A DNA stretch of 64,000 nt from Diadema setosum. Its lineage: Eukaryota; Echinodermata; Echinoidea; Diadematoida; Diadematidae. A program made the translations under genes and the position numbers. The notes under the pieces were generated by a model. The model ran no database searches, had not been told where the DNA came from, and saw only the letters and a list, made by a program, of their open reading frames with translations. Shown here in pieces: positions 1 through 12,844 of this stretch (positions within the stretch are counted from its first letter, which is position 1; every line of letters begins with the position of its first letter). Where the stretch lies: assembly GCF_964275005.1 (NCBI RefSeq), contig NC_092697.1:14999820-15063819 (forward strand), given 5' to 3'.

Positions 1-2187
1 ATGTGCCAAATGTTACACTGTGTAGTACATTCTATGCTTATTTGACTTTTCATCTAGGAAACAGTAATACGTTATGTTTCCCCTCTTTACACTATGATAT
101 ATGCCCATGAAAGCTAGAATATATATATAAAAGATATATATATTTTGTAAGTGTTTATAGTGAAAATAAGTTATGTGTGACTAATAGATACAGGTATACA
201 CTTTTATTCTTGTTAAAAAAAAGGTGTATTTGCTTTCATCAAGAATCTTGATGTTGCAGATGAAAGTTGGCCAGATTGAATTGTATGCCCATACCCCAAG
301 ATTATAAACTATCCACTTTTTTTTTCCCTAAAATCATATGAATCATCCAATTAGTCTATGAAATTATGACAAATACAGAAAGGCATCGTTCGAGTGTGAT
401 ATGTTTTAGATTTGTGGTTGGAATCAATGTTGAAAACTCACTCTGTCACTCACAAAAGCTTTTTCCTGTCTATCAAGAGAGATATACATGTATGATTTAT
501 GATTTTTTTTTTTTTTTTTCAAATTGTAATCTTTAAGAGGGGGGAAATGGAAAATGCATACCCTAATGTTTATCGTTACCAACGTAACAGTAGTCATTAT
601 GGTCATAATCTGCCAAGAAAAGCATTAATAAAGAAAAAAAAAAATGTTTTTTGGAACAAGTGTATATTAAAAGGATATGACACTATCCTATTGGATTTGT
701 TGTGACGGGTCACAGTTACCTCATATTTGCTGATTGGCCAGAAATTGATTTGCAAATGTTTTCATCAAGACCAGTCTTATAAAACTTTTTTTCTTTTTCT
801 GTAATATACTATGATTCAATACTGCCGAATGGAAGTTCACATTTTGTTCTTTATTTTTGAAGATGAAATAACAGAAGTGCCTTTTACCTTTGTTTAAAAA
901 TTTGGCTTCTTTTTATTAATCTTCCACGAATTGAAGTAGGCAAAGCTTCCTGATGCGTGATTTGAAAAGGCACGCTCGAAAGAAATGATTGTTCTTTCCG
1001 ATCATTTGTGGAAAAAGGGGTGTTGAATTTTGAAGTTGCAGACAAATAATGTGATGTGTATGTACTTTGACTTTACAGTGGCCAACAATTTGCGAGCGAA
1101 TGGAAAGTAGTGTTCGCAATAATATTTGTGCCATAAACTCAGGAATATTATTTTCTCCTTTTCTAAGGTTCATATGTGCGAGACTTCTCATGCGTGCTCT
1201 TTAATGCCCTCCATTTGTTTTCAGTACCTGGACATTTTTTTGTCTGTGTATTACCTTCGTGCGGGAAATGCCAACCAAGAAGTATTATTATATCGGAAGC
1301 AGCTCTGTTTACAGAAACTCATATTATGCCATGTGTAAAATTCTGCGTGTTTTCACTCGCCTTACGATTTATGCCAAAGTGGGTACATTATCTCTTCTTT
1401 TTTTCTCTCTTAGTTAGTTTTTGTATGACAGAAATCATACCTTCATTTCATATTTAGTATGCATATAGTATCTTTTTTTTCTTTCCCTTTTCTGGGAACT
1501 TCATGCCACCTTGTTTGAATATGACATTGATGCGTAGACACGACACATTTGTCTTTTTGTCAGACTGGTATTTGCCACACTTTTGATCACCAAGTTTTCT
1601 TGATACTGGTAAGCTGCACCATGTTCAGCATTTGGGTGGGGAAAAAAAAGGAGGAAGGAGTTTATGAACAAAAAATGATGTTGAGCTGGCACCAAACATG
1701 CATGGTGTTTAAATCATGCTGCTATCTTTCTCAAGTGCTCCTCTTACAATGAGGTTTTTTTTTTCATCATCAATAAACAACTCGATATTATGTGAATATC
1801 AGGTCGATAATGTATCCAACACACTGCGATTTACGCAGCAGATTTTTTTTTTAGCTCTTGGAGGGTTTTTGTTTGGTCGGTGAGGTCCCACCTCCCCGGG
1901 TGTTGGACAACTTTTTCAGGAAGTGACTGTGTGTCTGTTACCAGCGAGATTGTCTTGTGTATGTCTTTTTTTTAATTGCCTTTATTTTTGTGCCTATTTA
2001 TTAATGATGATGAAAAATGATGTTGGATTTCGAGTCATACAATGTTCACTGCCAAAGTATTTATCCATGTGAATATAGTTCTGCCTTTTTACGTGCCTCA
2101 TTGAAACCTGTACAGACGACTATGATATGAATGTTTTGTAGGATGGGAGAATTATGCTTTACAGGAAAGTGTGATATGTTTTTAATA

Positions 2188-2370
2188 CAGAGGAACCTTG
2201 TTGTAACAAGGTTGGATCTGGCAACATACCAGGTATAATAAGGTAGTTTTTGCTGGTCCTGTTTCTTTTATATTCTTTTGTTTTTATATCCCTGGTATTA
2301 CAAGATAGCCAATATAATGAGGAAATATTATTAGTGGACCCTAGGAGCTCATTATAACGAGGTTCCCCTT
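2188..2370. mobile_element. Small pogo/Tigger-like MITE (diverged)
   Basis: The left end reads CAGAGGAACCTTGTTGTAAC after TA. The right end is an imperfect inverse (ATAACGAGGTTCCCCTTTA). The roughly 180-bp element has no coding capacity. Its ends resemble the copies at 15367, 26968 and 29526. Assignment to the TA-target pogo/Tc1 group rests on CAG...CTG ends and TA flanks, so it is inferred. Confidence 0.45.
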
Positions 2371-3215
2371 TACATGTTGACTGTGTTGAAAATATGTTCC
2401 TTCTTTTGTGCCAGTGTTTACATGCACAGTTCTGAAGACCAAGAAATGCTACACATGAGAAATAACATTTAGTTGGTTCTTGTCAACAAGTATAATTTCC
2501 AAATTTTCCTCCCATTTATTGAGAAATCTGATTGTGAGTAAGTAAATGCTATTTCCGTGCAGTCAAGCTAAATCAATCAACTTTGACACCAACTTTTTAA
2601 TGAACAGGGGACATAAAAAAAAAAAAAATGAACTCTTACACTTCAGTCAAGTTGACCTGTTGTATTTCGAGACTGGATTTAAGAGCATCAAAGTTTCCAT
2701 TACTGGCAACATCCAAGAGAAAACTTGGCTTTGCAGCATATCTGGTTAGTTCACATTCTTTTTGCCTGCAAGAAGGGAACAAGTGAATGCATTGCATAAT
2801 CTTATTTTTCAGACATTTTAAACCCTATGTACAGTGAAAAATCGGGTCTATGTGTGTTCTACATCTTGCTGTACAATTGTAATGTACTGTTCATTTATTC
2901 CACGTCTGTCCCGAGAGTAGATGTTCGGACGTTTCTGAATCATGTTTTGTTTTAATTCGTTGCAGTTTCTGTGTATGTTGGAACTGAGAGACGTGTGTAC
3001 AAAGGACAGTCAAAAAGTATTATGAAAATTTTATTGAGAATAAAATCCATGGAAATTTAAAAAATGCCAATGTTTTCCATATCTGTCTGTAGTTGCTGTG
3101 ATGGATTGTAACATTGATTTTTTAGAACTTGCAAGTTACAAAGCAGCTATGAACCGGTCCACAACGCTCACTAATGCGAAGGTAGTTTTTCTTCATGTGC
3201 TTTCCTTTCCACCAA

Positions 3216-3241
<26 letters not shown>
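3216..3241. repeat. (GT)n microsatellite
   Basis: About 13 GT units, followed shortly by a GA-rich run. Confidence 0.9.
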
Positions 3242-3247
<6 letters not shown>

Positions 3248-3325
3248 CAGAAAGGATAGAGAGAGAGAGAGAGATGGGGGGTGCAAGTGTGAGAGAGGTG
3301 GGTATTGGGTAGAACACTAATATGA

Positions 3326-3715
3326 AATGGATGGTACAATTTGTATAGTTTAGGTTAAGATAGGGATGCAGGTTGTAACTTTTTGCCCCATAATTAGAAA
3401 CCACTTCTATGAAATATTAAAGAGCATACAATTCTAAGAGGAATTAAAAGTTCATTTGATGGAAGTCGGTTTTGAAATTGCCGAGATATTCAAACACTAA
3501 GTAAAATAAAGTGATCCTAATAAAAGGTGGGCCCCACCTTTTATTAGGACCTCTCTGTTTTTGGCCATCTCGGCCATTTCAAAACTGAGTTTTATCACTT
3601 AAGCTTTTTAATTCCTTTTAGAATTGTATGCTCTTTGATATTTCATGTAAGTGGTTTCTCATCATCTCACAGTTAAAACCCCCAAGTCCCCATCCCTACC
3701 AAAACTACTGTAAAA
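3326..3715. mobile_element. TTAA-family palindromic MITE, copy 1 (degraded ends)
   Basis: The two halves are inverted copies of each other. They meet at the near-perfect centre CCTAATAAAAGGTGGG/CCCACCTTTTATTAGG (about 3514-3550). The arms match the copies at 10084, 11845, 12845 and 44344. The outer TTAAAGGGA ends are eroded here. There is no ORF, so it is non-autonomous. Confidence 0.7.
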
Positions 3716-3720
3716 CATGA

Positions 3721-3925
3721 TATATTCGCGGCATGAATTTTTCGCGAATTGGAGCCGACGGCCTTTTTTGCGGCATGAAATTTTCGCGAAATGCCACTGG
3801 CATTCAATGTACACGTGTATATAATGTAGACAAGAACTTTCGCGTGCATTTTAATTTCGCGAATCTTGGCGCTCGCGAAATTCGCGAAATTAACTTGCAC
3901 GTGAACATTCCTTGTTTTACAGTAT
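3721..3925. repeat. TTCGCGAA-rich dispersed repeat
   Basis: A short segment packed with CGCGAAA/TTTCGCG words and the phrase CGGCATGAA twice. It is out of keeping with its CpG-poor surroundings. Short TTCGCGAA-type words recur near 56700. It is probably a fragment of a dispersed repeat family. Confidence 0.5.
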
Positions 3926-6347
3926 ACCGTCCCTTGAAGAATTTATACTTAGGTGCCCAGGTGTGTAACATACTGAAAGAAAATGTTAGAAAGTCACAAA
4001 ACAGTCCAGTGACTGTTCAAAGGGTGCCATGAGGCAGGTGTAGATGCACTAGGCAAAATCCCTTTAGGACAAAGGTCAAAGCCCACTGAAGTTTGGCTGG
4101 AAATGGCATTAAAAACAGTAATTACACAATCACAAATGTATATCCATGAAATGATGGTGATGAAAGCCAAAATGGTTATTTCAGTAATGATGTGAATTTG
4201 ATGAATGGTAAAAGTAAGTTTGAAATCATTCCCAGGACAGGTCACAGGGGAAAAAAAAAAGGTAATTGTACAGTTGCATCTATCTGGACTTACGAAATAC
4301 GTAGCTTCTATTTAGAGAAAATTTGACTCATGAGGGATTAAAAATAATAGAATATAAGATGAGGAGTTGAAAAGACCTTTGACCTTTGGCAATTATTTGA
4401 CTTATGTGAGGTCAACTTGAGCAAGGTTGACTGTATGTAAGTTTAAAATGCCATCGTCTGGTCATAAATTCAACTGGACATGTCCTCTGATGATATCATC
4501 TAGTAGGAGAAATAGAAATGAATATCACAAATGGCTGAAATTACAAGGATGAAATGTCAAGGGTAAAAAATTAGTGAAAATGTTATTTTCTGGCCATACA
4601 GTAGATTTCTCCAGGTTAAAGTTCAGTGGTAATTTCATTAAGTGGAATTGATTGAAACAAATTTGAAATACTGTACTCCCCTTCTTTCAGAGAAGTCAAT
4701 CCTTGGTCAGTGGTCAAGATGAGTGAGCTTCACCAAAATGTTAAATGGGAGTCATAATTTGGCATTTGTAGTGATTGCATGGGAAGCAGAGGCATCACAG
4801 TCGGCTTGTGCACAGCAGTCAAGTTTAAATCTTCACAGACATCCTCTGCATGAAATCAAGTCGAGATCTAAAATGGACATTGTATTATGACATGTCAAGA
4901 TCTAACACAGATATTGTATTATGACATATCCGACAAGACGAGCAAGTGGATTAATTTCAAACAAGTAGAATATATCTTGAGGCTGTATGAAGGAGTCGGG
5001 TATTACCTACCTACTAGGTAGGTACAAATAGGATAGGAATCGAGTGAAAAAATTTGTGCTATGACCATATTTCTTGTACTAGGATGTGCTCATCTCTAGT
5101 ACATCTCTTTTTCCTTTTTTTTTCCCAGCTTTAGTTGCATTCATGACACAAAAGACTACATGCACTTCCACTCATTTTGTGTAACATAGGGGAACAATTT
5201 ATTTGTTTTTGTTTTTTGGTTGTTTTTTTAAACCAGTAAAATCATGGTAACATGCAATGTATGAACAATTGATAATGAAACACTACCAAGGAACATTGAT
5301 GGTGACTACAAACTCATTGTTCATCTGTATATTATGTCTAACCAAGTAAGTTTAGCTATCTCTAGAACACAAGTAAGAAGAGTTGATGTTCTTTTTTCGG
5401 TCAACAATATTGCATTGATATCATAACATTATGACGCTGCTGTGAAAGATTTGGTAATCATACTACTTTACAGAAAGAAAGAAAATAACCAAGCAGGACA
5501 GAGAGAAAGGACATTGTATAATTTATCTGAATACATGTACTACACAATCATATCTACACTATGAAGCCTATCTCAAGCCTATCTTATACTAGTTTCTAGC
5601 TTGCTAATTAAAATTAATGAATACAGAGATGCATACTCTTGTATCTAATTGGTATGAAAGCAATTCAACAATGGATTCCTTACTGAATTTCATCGGAGTA
5701 CAACAAATTTGCAATTACAGCCACCTTGGAAATTTCATGAAAAGAAAAGAAAAGAAAAGAAAAACTTTTTGTGTGGTACTTCTGGCTGGCAGTGATGGAA
5801 GATTTAAAGACGCTGACAAAATTTCATTACCATAGGTGTTTCTATCATTACCATGGGTGTTCCTATACATTCAGAGTCGTGCTGTTCTGCTTTAATGGAG
5901 CCAGGCGATGTATACATCTCCAAACCAAAGACGCAAGACGCACAGCTTTTGAAGTGATGTTCATGAAATAAACAGAATATTCCTGTAACTTTGGGGGTTT
6001 TTTTTCTCAATGAAAGTAAATTGACACATTCCTGTTAAGTGTCTTCTGAGGCAACAATACCTTCACCCTTAACATATTTTACATTTTATCACTTATAGAG
6101 TAATAAATAAACAATGGACAACAAAAATTGTATCATTACATAACCACATTAGCAAATACTGGAAAGTAATAAATGCACTAAAACAACTGCTGATTAAATT
6201 TGTACACAAGACATCATTGCTGATTGGTGCTTTCCTGGAAAATTGCATTGAAAAAAATAATAAAACAAAACAGGCAATTTCATTCTTACTTTGCACTCTG
6301 CTAAATTTTAAGTGTTGAAAGGAATGCAATCTCTGTGTGCAGCAAGT
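3926..6347. other. Intergenic, nothing recognised
   Basis: AT-rich, with no credible exon. A roughly 34-bp tandem duplication (AGATCTAA...GTATTATGACAT) lies near 4865-4932 and an AAAAG microsatellite near 5738-5763. Part may be 3' UTR of the dynein light chain gene to the right, but no polyadenylation signal can be assigned with confidence. Confidence 0.3.
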
Positions 6348-6440
6348 TTAACCCGTTGAGGATGGACCGATTTTGCTGTAACACGCATTTCCCATAAACA
6401 CCTGCCCGAATATTCTCGGGACTTGTCTTCAACGGGTTAA
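6348..6440. mobile_element. 93-bp TTAACCCGTTGA MITE, copy 1
   Basis: TTAACCCGTTGAGGA at the left and TCAACGGGTTAA at the right form terminal inverted repeats around about 70 bp. TTAA at both outer edges and CCC-starting ends are the style of piggyBac-type elements. A second, more degraded copy is at 56982. Confidence 0.6.
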
Positions 6441-8304
6441 GGAATGCCTTAGAACCCCCACCCCATCCCCCCCCCCCCCCAAAAAAAAAAAACCAGTAAT
6501 GGGCCAGGAATGCTAATACATTATATATTATATATACATAGGGAAGACATGCTGGTTCTATCCTAATGATACCAACTACTCACCTCACACTATTGCCACA
6601 TACCTCTTGCGTATGAACTGAAAATATAGACAATATAGATGTTTTTGATTAAAAAGGCTCCTAAAGGATACTAAAAATGAATTTGCGATAAAATTGAGTA
6701 CTGAGTTGTCATGAAGTATATAATGCCACCTCTCTATAATAAGCATTTGGGCAAGAAATCTACAGAAAGCCTATAACTAATTTCTACTCACACCTATTGC
6801 AACTTATAGACTTGGGTATTGCAGTAAATAATACATGTACAAAGAAACTTACTGAACAATGGTAAACCTGGTACAGTATATATGATCCTTTGAGTTGTTT
6901 AAGTTGTCATTTCTCCTCGATTAATTCCACCCCAACCTTCCCATTAGATGATTAATTTGTTTCCCTCTATCAATGCACATCTAGCTCCGTGCAATGGTTA
7001 CATAGAATTTGACTATGTATACATCATGGAAGTTAACACTATGCCACATAGCATGTATTTCTTCTTTTTGTAATTAAGTTGCCCTTGAAAGGCATCTATG
7101 ATGCACAAGGGATGTAATATCTCCCATGCTTCAAATTTCCCATAGGCAAGAAATGCAACCTTCATAATAGACTACCACATAATCATCTACTCTGTTTCAA
7201 AGCAGCCCGCCTGACTGCAAAATGTGGCAGCAGTGTCAAGTCAGGGTGGAAGAGATATCCACCTCCCTGGTCAAACCTCCACTTTTATCTATGATTGTTA
7301 CAATGGCCTTTTGATGCTCCAAATGTCACCTTCCGCAACAACAACAAGAAAATAAAGAAGAAGAATGTCAACATGTGTTATGTACATTTAGAATATAGAC
7401 ATCATTTCATACATTGTATGAGTGGTTGAATGATGTGCTGCTGTCTTCGGTATTGCAATTAAGACAGAACAAAATGCAATGAATATGGTGTACATTTCAG
7501 GGTTTACAGAGTTCACCTGCTGATGTGCAAGTGTGAAGGTACAGAACAACATTGAATTATAATCAAAATGCATAAACACAGAGCACAACTGTAGTTGCAC
7601 CATCAGACTGAGTTTGACATAGAACTGCATATGGAGAGATTGATCAAATTATCAGTTTTGTTTCAAATGGTTTTCAAAATAAAGACAGCAGTAATCACTT
7701 TGTATGTGTATTCTAAGTTTTCTATCATAAACACTCAGAATTGCAAGTACCAAAGATTGCATTTATGTACATGTCTAAATTTCATGTCATCATATCTACA
7801 GATAAATTATGTACCTAAATGTGTTGATAATCACAGAAATTCTATCAATATTCAACACTTATTCAATTACCTTTTCATGGAAATTAAATTCATCCTTTTT
7901 GAAAAAGAAAGCGAACAGAGATTACTGCACCGTTACACTATGTTGAATTTAGGAAGCATGCATGACTGATATTTCCTACAGCGCCTCAAAAGAATATCAC
8001 TGAATATAAACTCCTCCAGATATTTATCTACAAAACTGTGCATCTTAGAGAAAGAACCTCTTTATGATAGCTGAAAGATGAGGGTATCTATGCAGTAGTT
8101 CCTTTTAAATTGCAAATGTATGTCTGTACTGAATCGCACCAAAGACTTCCTTGCACTGAAATTGTGGTTCTTTGTAAAAATTCGAAAATGAAGTATTTTT
8201 CGCGGCATAAAAACAATGTTTGTTTACAAAATAAAGAAATATCGTGTTAAAGGCACCAACAATGAATCCAGACTAATGAGCTCTTGCCTTGTCATCAACA
8301 AGGC
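6441..8304. other. Region downstream of the Tctex1-domain gene
   Basis: AT-rich and without exons. It presumably includes the 3' UTR of the minus-strand gene whose stop codon is at 8305-8307. A small hairpin with CAGGGTGGA / TCCACCTCCCTG arms lies near 7230-7258. Confidence 0.3.
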
Positions 8305-8463
8305 TCACTCAAAGTAGACGGCAAAGACGATGGCCGTGGCAAAGATGGACGTGTTCTCGTAGGACGCCGTGGCAAAGGTGTCCCGCTGGGAGTCCCACAG
8401 GCAGCGGCTGCCCATGTGAAAGTCCTGGCTGCGCTTCTCTCCGATGTCCACCAGGCAGACAAT
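8305..8463 (-). CDS. Tctex1-domain gene, exon 3 (last)
   Basis: Starts in phase 0 after acceptor CCGGCCAG. Encodes 52 residues, beginning IVCLVDIGEKRSQDF and ending AIVFAVYFE, then TGA at 8305-8307. This is the beta-strand half of the Tctex1 fold. SRCLWD and the aromatic C-terminus are family hallmarks. The join RYK-IVCLVDIG is the expected family sequence, which supports both splice sites. Confidence 0.88.
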   Translation of the reverse strand: MVCLVDIGEKRSQDFHMGSRCLWDSQRDTFATASYENTSIFATAIVFAVYFE

Positions 8464-11400
8464 CTGGCCGGAGGACAGCAAGTGAGACGATGCTCAGAGA
8501 ATATATATATACATTTGAGTCCACTATTAGGGTTAATACAATAATTTGTAATGTTGATGACTGTACTACTACATATCTGCCCACTTGGTTTGACAATGTC
8601 TTTTTTTTTTTTCTTATCTCCTCAAGTTCTTTCCTGACATTCATAGCTTTCAAAATTCTATTGCCATATTCCATCCCTATTTTGACTTTTGTATTCTGCA
8701 TCTGTTTATTCAGAATTATGAATGATGCATCTAATCAGTGGTATGTATACTTGAGCCCATACACAAAAACACTTCTTCAGTGGGGGGGGGGGGGGGGAGA
8801 TAAAACATTTTAAAAAGTGGTACAAGACAACAAAATGTGCAAGACACCTGAATAGAAAGAAGTAATATTTGGCTTTGGTACCAAATAAGCACCACCAAAG
8901 CAATAAGAGTTAGACGAAACAACTTGCAAGAATGTACCTTGCAAACACTAAAAACTTTTCATTTGTCATGCACTGATGTTAAACATTGGTAATCCAAATT
9001 AGTGTTTTGAGGTTACAATCCCAGTCAAGCTTTCTCATACAGACAGAGAATTGCAAACATCAATACTGCAGTGTCTATTGCTGCTTCTCATCATAGAAAT
9101 TTATACCCATGGCTATTGTTTTTACCTCATTTGTTCTCTTGTAGGCAAAGTATGGGAAGCTCTTTGTGCCCCCTACTTGCCAAAATACAAACCACGAAAT
9201 TATACTGCTGGCATAATTATTGATCAATGAGTAAACTTTATATTCTAATTATACAACACCTATTTAGAATGTAGCTATCCGATTGGTCGATTGCCCATCA
9301 CGTGACATTTAGTGAAAGGTTCTATTACACGCTCTGGCTGTCTCAGCGTGCAATTTTGGTTCGATCAAAATGTTCTATTGCACACGCTCTGATGTCACAA
9401 TAAACAAACATGTGCCGCGCGCACTCAACAACTACAAGCGCTCTTAACTTTTGTCACTATTTTTTGTAAACAACTTCGTTTCGCATACGTATACACGTTA
9501 ACATGTACATACACGGTGACTGCGACTGTGAGGCTACTCATTCATTTTTCACGGAAAATGGTTGCCATTTCTGTGCTAAATTCAAGAATCTGTGAGTACC
9601 AAATTTGTTGACATTCGAGGTGTTGTATAAAACAAATAGTGTATGGTCTTTACTCGTGTAATGGAATGAGATTTCACACTCGGTGAAAGATGAGGCGCAC
9701 TATTCAACTCGGCTTCGCCTCATTGAATAGAGCGCCTCTATCTTTCACCTCGTGCCAAATCTCGTACCATTGCACCTGTGACCATTCACTATTTGTATAA
9801 CACTAAACAAACCACTTACTTTGTATCTCTCGAAGTTGAGTTCCTTCACCTGCTCCTTGATTTCTGCTACCACAGTCTTGGCAAGCTGGCTGCACTGGAT
9901 CGGCTCATACACGGCTTTCTCAAGGTGCTTCTCTAGAATCTCCTTCAGGATTGGCTCAACCCTCTCTGCAACAAACCTGACGACCAATCACAAAGCAGTT
10001 TCAATTTCTTTCTTCACAATTGTTTTCTTCTCTCTCTCTGTCTTTTTTTTTTTTTTTTACACCAAATGACTCATTAAATAGAGTTAAAGGGACTGTACAG
10101 TACTGGTTGAGGTGGGGATTCATGTTTTGAACATTCCTATTTAAAGTGAGATAATGAAAAGCCTCTTATGAAATATGAAAGAGCATGTAATTTCAAGAAG
10201 GATTCAACGTTTATTTGATGAAAATTGGTTTTCAAATGGCTGAGATATCCCAAAAAGTGCTAATTAAAAAAGGCGACATGCCACAACTTTATTAGGATCT
10301 CTTTGTTTCACCTTGTTTTTGGATATCTCAGCCATTTCAAAACCGATTTTCATTGAATAAACTTTTGATACCCCTTAGAACTGCATGCTCTTTGACATCT
10401 CATAGAGTGGTTTCTGAATATCTCGCAAAACGTTAAAAGCTAAATCCTCACCTCGACCAGAACTGTACACACCCTTTAACATTTACACCCCCCCCCAATC
10501 CCTATAGGGCAAGACCTCAGACAGACCACTGAAAGAGAGCACAAATTGACAGATTTCTCATTTCTGTTCTGTCACTATGGTCTTCCTATTGGATTGAGGC
10601 GCATTTCTACATACAAGGAGGCCTTGCTAACTTAGGAGCTTCACCTGCGAGTTTGGATGGATTGATGAATGCTGCTGACATAGCCTGGCAAGTTCAGATA
10701 GTTAAGCTATTTTGTGCCTGTGCATGTAAAAGGTTTAAATGTGACCGTGCATCACATAACCAACAAAAAGTCGCACACACTGATGTCAGGATTCGAAATA
10801 GGTCAGATGGGTCAACCTAGTCAATTTTGAGTTTTTCATATTTTCTGAAAGAGCAAAACTTCATCTACATTATGGTAAAGTTCGGGATCATAATATGAAT
10901 GCAAAATTGTGGTTTCTGGCATTTTTTTAAAGCACTTTTTTGTAGTATAGTGTGAATAGATGTGTTTCAGAGTTCCCTTTTCATTTCTTAAAACCCTTCA
11001 CACACTCTTCACTTTCAACTCTCATAACTTGAAAGGATGATGCTCCTGCTTTGAAAGTTGGTATTAGTCATGAATAGAAGGTGATAATAGACCATAATCA
11101 ATGTAGCTTAATCTTATAAATCCTTCATTGTTTATGCAGCAGAGTTTCATATCCTGTTTCTTGTCCCATTCATTGCACAGCTATCACTGCCTGATAAGAA
11201 TAAGCACTTGAATAGACACTCTACTTTAGAGCCTCTTCTCTCAGTAAACACTTTTCCAGAGTATGTGTTTTCTTTATAATATTTATATAGGTTAGGAAAG
11301 TCCATTTGAATTGAGTTATACGTTGTCTTAAAGCTTAAAGCCTGCTCTTTCAGAATCTGTCCTTAATTAAAAACCCATGTCTGGCGATCAAATTTTTGTT

Positions 11401-11674
11401 GGTTTTGTAGTGCTGGGTCACAAATAAATGTAGAACAGAAGAGTGGCATATTGGGAACCAACCTGTTCCTGGGCTCCAAGCGGTAGGTGTTCTCATACTC
11501 CACCTGGTGTTTGGCATGGTACTCCTCCATCTCGTCGCTGGGGGCCACGCCCAGGGAGATGTAGCTGCGACCCTGTTCGTGGTGGGGGCGCCGCCCGCCG
11601 GACAGGTCAAACAAGCTGCCCTTGGCAGCAGTGGGATGGATGTTCCCCGCATGAAGGGTGGCACGGCGGTTCAT
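8305..11674 (-). CDS. Tctex1-domain dynein light chain (DYNLT5/TCTEX1D1-like), whole gene
   Basis: Three exons (11463-11674, 9820-9976, 8305-8463) join in frame to a 175-residue protein. The first about 60 residues are a variable, Gly/His-rich head. The Tctex1 domain runs from NTYRLEP (about residue 62) to the C-terminal FAVYFE. Family hallmarks are present: the NTY(R)L start, a long amphipathic helix (VEPILKEILEKHLEK), GEKRSQ, the SRCLWD strand and the closing VFAVYFE. Proteins of this family are homodimeric light chains of cytoplasmic or ciliary dynein, or adaptors bound to it. Length and head suit the TCTEX1D1 group better than the roughly 113-residue DYNLT1, but the subgroup is inferred. 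ATG at 11672-11674 sits in the strong context GCCACCATGA, and an in-frame TAA lies shortly upstream. Confidence 0.85.
8464..9621. other. Intron 2 of the Tctex1-domain gene (left part)
   Basis: No coding signal. It holds a 17-G run near 8781-8797 and a CpG-richer patch at about 9290-9540 that may belong to the same transposon as the palindrome at 9622. Confidence 0.4.
9622..9803. mobile_element. Palindromic MITE-like element beside exon 2
   Basis: The left arm starts GTTGTATAAAACAAATAGTG and the right arm ends CACTATTTGTATAACAC. The inner part (GAAAGATGAGGCGC...GCGCCTCTATCTTTC) pairs as well, so the whole 180 bp folds back on itself. It ends 10 bp from the exon 2 donor. It could be the right end of a longer element starting near 9240. 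Confidence 0.6.
9820..9976 (-). CDS. Tctex1-domain gene, exon 2
   Basis: Begins after acceptor CAG at 9977-9979 and completes codon 71 (Arg). It then encodes 52 residues holding the two long helices (FVAERVEPILKEIL... and LAKTVVAEIKEQVKEL), ending ...NFERYK. The donor GTAAGT at 9814-9819 is canonical. The phase (1 base, then whole codons) fits exon 1 exactly. Confidence 0.85.
10084..10479. mobile_element. TTAA-family palindromic MITE, copy 2
   Basis: Begins TTAAAGGGACTGTACAGT and ends ACTGTACACACCCTTTAA. The interior halves (TGAAAATTGGTTTTCAAATG, and its inverse further right) are inverted copies. No ORF. It lies in intron 1 of the Tctex1-domain gene. Confidence 0.75.
10480..11462. other. 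Intron 1 remainder of the Tctex1-domain gene
   Basis: AT-rich single-copy-looking sequence. I see no exon, repeat or regulatory signal that stands out. Confidence 0.4.
11463..11674 (-). CDS. Tctex1-domain gene, exon 1
   Basis: Encodes residues 1-70 plus two bases of codon 71: start codon, variable head and the first strand of the domain (YENTYRLEPRN). It ends AACAG before the donor GTTGGT at 11457-11462, a GT site with a weak +3/+4. A further upstream non-coding exon cannot be excluded. Confidence 0.8.
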
Positions 11675-11844
11675 GGTGGCAGGGGGTGTGACGTGTCGCC
11701 TGGCCCCTTACAGCAGCTGAGAAAAGTCAAGTCAAGGAACACACGCAGGACCCCCTGCAAGAAGGATCAAACAAAGGGGCTTCAAACGCTATCTGTCTGC
11801 CACATGCAATAAAAATATAAAGCAATATTTTCAAGCACATGAAC

Positions 11845-12234
11845 TTAAAGGGAACGTACAGTTTTGGTTGAGACCTAATTTCAGGTTTCTAACATTTTTA
11901 GGTGAGATAATGAGAAACCTCGTATGAAATATGAAAGAACATGTAATTCTATGAGGAATTCAACGTTTATTTGATGAAAACTGGTTTTGAAATGGCTGAG
12001 ATATCCAAAAAAGAGCGATTCTAATAAAGTGTGGGACCCACACTTTATTACGATTGCTTTATTTTACTTTGTTTTTGGATGTTTCAATTATTCCAAACCC
12101 GATTTTCATCAAATAAACTTTGAATTCCTCTTAAAATGGTATGCTCTGTACTATATCATAAGTGTTTTCTTGGTATCTCGCAAAAAATTAAAAGCCAAAT
12201 TCTCATCTCCACCAATACTGTACCATCCCTTTAA
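11845..12234. mobile_element. TTAA-family palindromic MITE, copy 3
   Basis: Begins TTAAAGGGAACGTACAG and ends CTGTACCATCCCTTTAA. The centre is AAAGTGTGGGACCCACACTTT. It lies just upstream of the first recognised exon of the Tctex1-domain gene. Confidence 0.75.
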
Positions 12235-12844
12235 AATGGGCAAGTCTCAGATCTCTCTCTTTCTCTCTTCAATCATAAAACAGGTGATCACAGAAAATCT
12301 CTAAGGACTGGAATACAAATAGTCACCATGCTTTGTACTTGGTTTTGATCTCTCCTTCAAAATATTTACCTTCCATTATGTGACCCTTGAGATATACTTT
12401 TTTTGTTACTGCTGAGAAAATAGGCATAAAGTTTGCAGCTTTCTTCACCCCCGATGAGGTGAAATCAGATCTACCTGGTTCTGTCACACAGCTTTGGTGA
12501 TGGGGAAAAAAATGGGGAAAGACTGCCAGATAACTTCTAAAGTCTTGATTTCTTCCTGTCATCAAAATAATCAATTTAAATCTTGACCAGAATTCAAAGT
12601 TATGTCAACATTCTAAACCAACACTTCAGTAACAACTCAATTACAATGGGATGAATCAATATCAGCTATCGTGCAGACTGTAGCTTTAACTTTATCTCAT
12701 TGAAGACTAATCAGCATGTACTCCGGCAGGTGTGTATAGGGATGCATGCTAAAGTGAAATTAGCTCATCCTCAATAGGTTAATGGCAATGATCTTTTCTT
12801 ACCCACATTTCATCAAGACAACTGGGGTCCATCTCAGAAAGTCT

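Larger units (their letters stand above)
1..3325. other. AT-rich non-coding stretch, possibly a 3' UTR
   Basis: No exon-like reading frame is seen on either strand. Poly-T runs are frequent. AATAAA hexamers on the plus strand at 1772-1777 and 3039-3044 would suit the end of a long 3' UTR of a plus-strand gene starting left of the window, but nothing proves transcription. One small MITE (2188-2370) and a GT microsatellite lie inside. Confidence 0.2.
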
